Shown here one piece after another: positions 4,928 through 6,808 of a stretch of 6,808 nt of DNA; the first letter of the stretch is position 1, and each line of letters starts with the position of its first letter. The position numbers were made by a program, and so were the translations under genes. Origin of the DNA: Nanobdellota archaeon (lineage in GTDB: Archaea; Nanobdellota; Nanobdellia; SCGC-AAA011-G17; ARS1403); NCBI GenBank assembly GCA_002688395.1, contig NZCU01000025.1:1-6808 (forward strand), written 5' to 3'. Below the pieces are notes generated by a model. The model did no database searches and was not told the origin of the DNA. It was given only the letters and a program-made list of their open reading frames with translations.

Positions 4928-5578
4928 ATGATGAGACAATATTTAGCTGAGTTCATTGCTACATTCGCACTTGTTTTTATTGGTGCTGGAAGTGTTTTAG
5001 CTGATAGTTTTACAAATGGTGGTATTGGATTAGTGGGAATTGCATTAGCTCATGGATTAGTGTTAATGAGTGTTGTTTATGCGACAGGTCATATTTCAGG
5101 AGGGCATGTTAATCCTGCTGTTACAATTTCTTTATGGTTTGCTAGAAAAATAAAAACAAAAAAGGCTGTACTCTATGTTATTTCCCAATTATTAGGAGGT
5201 GTTTTTGCTGGATATCTATTAAGTAATATTTTTACTAATATTAATGCAGGAGTTCCTTTACTTGGAGAAGGAGTTGCTTTTGGAACTGGAATATTTTTAG
5301 AAGCTATTTTAACTTTCTTTTTGGTATTTGTTGTGTTTGCTACTGCTGTTGATAATAGGGCTCCAAAAGGAGTTTATGGTGCTGCAATTGGGTTAGTTTT
5401 AACATTTGATATTTTAATGGGAGGAAGCTTAACAGGGGCTGCTATGAATCCTGCGAGAGCTTTTGGTCCTGCATTTATTTCTGGAATTTGGGGAAATCAA
5501 GTAGTTTATTGGATTGGTCCTATTATTGGAGGAGTGTTAGCTGGGCTAATTTACAAATTTATTATCTTAGATAAATAA
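4928..5578 (+). CDS. Aquaporin (MIP family) with an H/I/A/R-type selectivity filter
   Basis: This is a 216-residue channel with six membrane helices and two half-helices carrying NPA boxes: SGGHVNPAV (N62) and NPAR (N174-R177), which meet mid-membrane. Counting from the NPA boxes as in E. coli AqpZ (F43, H174, T183, R189), the filter residues here are His42, Ile162, Ala171 and Arg177. AqpZ has F/H/T/R and archaeal AqpM F/I/S/R; His-Ile-Ala-Arg is instead like some plant tonoplast aquaporins, which pass water plus H2O2, ammonia or urea. The YW pair in VVYWIGPIIGG favours a non-glycerol aquaporin. ATG occurs twice (4928, 4931); either may start. The neighbours are ferredoxin (divergent) and SRPBCC, Rieske and SOD genes downstream, so a link to peroxide is possible but inferred. 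The protein acts in the cytoplasmic membrane; the substrate is unproven. Confidence 0.95.
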   Translation: MMRQYLAEFIATFALVFIGAGSVLADSFTNGGIGLVGIALAHGLVLMSVVYATGHISGGHVNPAVTISLWFARKIKTKKAVLYVISQLLGGVFAGYLLSNIFTNINAGVPLLGEGVAFGTGIFLEAILTFFLVFVVFATAVDNRAPKGVYGAAIGLVLTFDILMGGSLTGAAMNPARAFGPAFISGIWGNQVVYWIGPIIGGVLAGLIYKFIILDK

Positions 5579-5589
5579 TTTTAAAAACA

Positions 5590-5597
5590 TTTAAAAG
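5590..5597 (+). promoter_or_regulatory. TATA-like box of the SRPBCC gene
   Basis: TTTAAAAG and its flanks have their centre ~30 nt before the ATG at 5624. There is no SD near the ATG, so a leaderless or nearly leaderless mRNA is likely. Confidence 0.45.
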
Positions 5598-5605
5598 TTT
5601 TTTTT
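5598..5605 (+). terminator. T8 run after the aquaporin gene, possible terminator
   Basis: Eight T in a row lie 20 nt after the aquaporin stop. T-runs end archaeal transcripts without a hairpin. It sits between the next gene's TATA-like box and its predicted start site, a compact arrangement in which one gene's 3' end holds the next gene's promoter. Confidence 0.4.
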
Positions 5606-5623
5606 AGTATATTAAATATTAAA

Positions 5624-6019
5624 ATGGAAACCAAAACAATTAATCAAAAAGTAGTTTTGAAAGCTTCACCGCATGAGATTTATGAGATGTTATTAGATTC
5701 TAAGAAACATGAAGAATTTACTGGACAAAAAGCAGATATAAGTAAACATATTGGTGGTAAGTTTAAAGCTTTTGATGGATGGGTTGAAGGAGAAACTATA
5801 GATTTAATTCCAGATGAATTAATTGTTCAAAAATGGAGAGGAAAAGATTGGGAAGAAGAGTATTTTTCTAAAGTAACTTTTGAATTAAAAAAAGTTGAAG
5901 AAGGGACAGAAATTACTTTAACTCATGAAGATGTTCCAGAAGATAAATATGAAAGTGTGGAAAGTGGTTGGAAAGAACATTATTGGGATAAAATGAAGAA
6001 AGTTTTAGAAAAAGAATAA
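5624..6019 (+). CDS. SRPBCC / AHSA1-like domain protein
   Basis: This is a 131-residue single-domain protein of the START/Bet v 1-like superfamily, closest in pattern to the Aha1 C-terminal (AHSA1) family. It shows an N-terminal strand and helix (KASPHEIYEMLLDSKKHEEFTG), a strand with GGKFKAFDGWVEGE, LIPDELIVQKWR, the paired strands VTFELKK and TEITLTHEDVP, and a C-terminal helix GWKEHYWDKMKKVLE, the typical GW..YW ending. Such domains make a deep pocket for hydrophobic ligands; ligands of prokaryotic members are mostly unknown, and an Hsp90 link is not implied since no Hsp90 is visible. The length is normal and complete. It has its own TATA-like box and stands alone between aquaporin and Rieske on the same strand. 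Some SRPBCC domains work with Rieske centres in oxygenases, but this pairing is suggestive only. Confidence 0.86.
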   Translation: METKTINQKVVLKASPHEIYEMLLDSKKHEEFTGQKADISKHIGGKFKAFDGWVEGETIDLIPDELIVQKWRGKDWEEEYFSKVTFELKKVEEGTEITLTHEDVPEDKYESVESGWKEHYWDKMKKVLEKE

Positions 6020-6039
6020 TGTTCTCTAGTTCCAAAAAT

Positions 6040-6050
6040 TTTATAAATAG
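6040..6050 (+). promoter_or_regulatory. TATA box of the Rieske-SOD operon
   Basis: TTTATAAATAG is a near-consensus archaeal TATA box with its centre ~28 nt before the ATG at 6073, and A-rich bases precede it. No SD lies before the Rieske ATG, so the operon mRNA is probably leaderless. SOD would be read from the same transcript. Confidence 0.65.
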
Positions 6051-6072
6051 TTTATAATTAGCTATAGTTAAA

Positions 6073-6393
6073 ATGGCAGAGTTTGTTAAAGTTTGTAGAA
6101 AAAGTGAAATTGAAAGTGGTAAAGGTAAGGTTGTGGATTTAAATGGTAGAAGTGTTGCTGTTATGAATAATGGTGGAGAATTTTTTGCTATAGATAATAC
6201 ATGTGCACATATGCAAGGCCCTTTAGGAGATGGTAGTTGCAAAGGTGGAAAGGTAACTTGTCCTTTACATGCGTGGGAATATGATTTACAAACTGGAAAA
6301 ACTGATTTTAGTGAGGATGTTAAGTTAGATACTTTTGAAGTTAAAATTGATGGTGATGATATTTTAGTAAATCCTGAGCCTAGAGGAGAATAA
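6073..6393 (+). CDS. Rieske [2Fe-2S] ferredoxin-type protein
   Basis: This is a 106-residue soluble Rieske domain. Cluster ligands are visible as C44-A-H46 and C63-P-L-H66, the C-x-H...C-x2-H pattern with two Cys and two His. The context around them, AIDNTCAHMQGPLGDG and VTCPLHAWEYDLQTG, is that of oxygenase-type Rieske ferredoxins and the NirD-like small subunit. There is no membrane helix and no disulfide cysteines of bc1-type Rieske proteins, so it is a low-potential, cytoplasmic carrier. C8 and C56 are extra. No oxygenase or nitrite reductase large subunit lies within view. The stop is two bases before the SOD ATG, so the two are co-transcribed, which points to an electron-transfer or stress role together with SOD. 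Domain assignment is firm; the partner is unknown. Confidence 0.93.
   Translation: MAEFVKVCRKSEIESGKGKVVDLNGRSVAVMNNGGEFFAIDNTCAHMQGPLGDGSCKGGKVTCPLHAWEYDLQTGKTDFSEDVKLDTFEVKIDGDDILVNPEPRGE
6385..6388 (+). promoter_or_regulatory. Shine-Dalgarno site for the SOD gene
   Basis: GGAG within the last codons of the Rieske gene lies seven bases before the SOD ATG at 6396. It suits an internal operon gene that cannot be leaderless. The bases also code for the Rieske C-terminus, so chance is possible. Confidence 0.45.
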
Positions 6394-6395
6394 AA

Positions 6396-6808
6396 ATGAC
6401 ACATGAATTACCAGAATTAGGATATGAATATGGAGACTTAGAACCATTTATAGACGCACAAACTATGGAGATACATCATAGTAAACATCACCAAGCTTAT
6501 ATTGATAAATTAAATGCTGCTTTGGAAGGAACTGGTTTACAAGATAAAGATGTTGATGAGTTAGTAAAAGATTTAGATTCAGTTCCTGAAGATATTAAAA
6601 AAGCTGTTCAAAATCATGGTGGAGGACATAGTAATCATTCATTCTTTTGGAAATTATTAAAAAAAGATACTAAAGCTGGTGGAAAAGAAGTACAACAAGC
6701 TTTACATGAGATATATCAATCTGGAGAAGCTTTTGAAAAAGCTTTTACTGAAGCAGCTATGGGACAATTTGGTAGTGGATGGGCATGGGTTGTTTTGAAT
6801 GAAGATAA
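6396..6808 (+). CDS. sodA: Superoxide dismutase, Mn/Fe family (3' end outside window)
   Basis: 137 codons are visible of a usual ~200; the frame is open to the right edge. The protein converts superoxide to O2 and H2O2 in the cytoplasm. It begins ELPELGYEYGDLEPFID and shows the first metal-ligand helix TMEIHHSKHHQAY (ligand His27, gateway Tyr35) and the second ligand His81 in GGGHSNHSFFW. GSGWAW near the edge matches the start of the alpha/beta domain; the last two ligands (D-x-W-E-H) lie outside. Gly77, where Fe enzymes usually carry the Gln that holds the solvent, points to a Mn or cambialistic type, whose Gln comes from the C-terminal half not visible here; the symbol sodA is on that basis. 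It follows the Rieske gene by two bases with a GGAG SD. No catalase or peroxidase is in view to take the H2O2. Confidence 0.95.
   Translation, partial: MTHELPELGYEYGDLEPFIDAQTMEIHHSKHHQAYIDKLNAALEGTGLQDKDVDELVKDLDSVPEDIKKAVQNHGGGHSNHSFFWKLLKKDTKAGGKEVQQALHEIYQSGEAFEKAFTEAAMGQFGSGWAWVVLNED

Noticed and set aside
5624..6019. SRPBCC gene plus Rieske gene as a split Rieske oxygenase
   Set aside because: The SRPBCC protein is of AHSA1 type, lacks the mononuclear-iron ligand pattern of oxygenase catalytic domains, and has its own promoter; the link is adjacency only.
5913..6404. A 163-codon open frame on the - strand opposite the Rieske gene and the SRPBCC end
   Set aside because: It is antisense to two genes with clear domain matches; its composition (Pro, Ser, Leu, Phe rich, low complexity) is that of a shadow frame and it has no promoter or SD.
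1..6808. Mobile elements, CRISPR, tRNA or riboswitch
   Set aside because: Scanning both strands I found no transposase, terminal repeats, regularly spaced repeats, cloverleaf or long structured leader; intergenic gaps are about 100 bp at most.

Overview
This is a gene-dense, strongly AT-rich window, almost certainly from an archaeon, and most like the small-genome DPANN groups (Woesearchaeota/Pacearchaeota type). The evidence is TATA boxes about 24-30 nt upstream of start codons (apparently leaderless mRNAs), a Shine-Dalgarno site only where a real leader is predicted, TAA as the stop of all eleven complete gene ends, and short secreted proteins with a TM-then-T-G-[NK] N-terminus that I associate with this lineage. 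The lineage is an inference from style; no rRNA or other phylogenetic marker is present. There is no stretch over 300 bases without a gene, and I see no tRNA, CRISPR array, insertion sequence or integration site.

Region 1 (1-2769, + strand) is the end of a surface-glycan or envelope operon: the C-terminal part of an FAD-dependent amine-oxidase-like oxidoreductase of the polysaccharide-cluster type, a large multi-pass membrane protein with a GT-C-like layout, and a VanZ-like membrane protein. The genes are separated by 1 nt or overlap, so they are probably co-transcribed from a promoter upstream of the window.

Region 2 (2759-4158, - strand) is a three-gene operon of paralogous small exported or membrane-anchored proteins. 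Each has one N-terminal hydrophobic helix, a shared T-G-[NK] signature just after it, and one beta-rich, probably Ig-like extracytoplasmic domain with a conserved cysteine pair. A single promoter with a textbook SD and a TTG start drives the array; the two downstream genes are joined by TAA-N-ATG junctions. I recognise no function. Its last gene overlaps the end of the VanZ gene tail to tail by 11 bp. This is the most plausible place for something undescribed.

Region 3 (4220-6808) is a redox and oxidative-stress block: a CGWS glutaredoxin-like protein and a [2Fe-2S] ferredoxin on the - strand, then, from a divergent promoter region, an aquaporin, an SRPBCC/AHSA1-like protein, a Rieske [2Fe-2S] protein and the start of an Mn/Fe superoxide dismutase on the + strand. 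Most have their own TATA box; Rieske and SOD form a tight pair. The aquaporin has an unusual predicted selectivity filter (H/I/A/R) like that of some plant tonoplast aquaporins, which raises the possibility that it passes H2O2 or ammonia rather than only water. Together these genes suggest handling of superoxide/peroxide and iron-sulfur electron transfer in an organism that meets oxygen at least occasionally.
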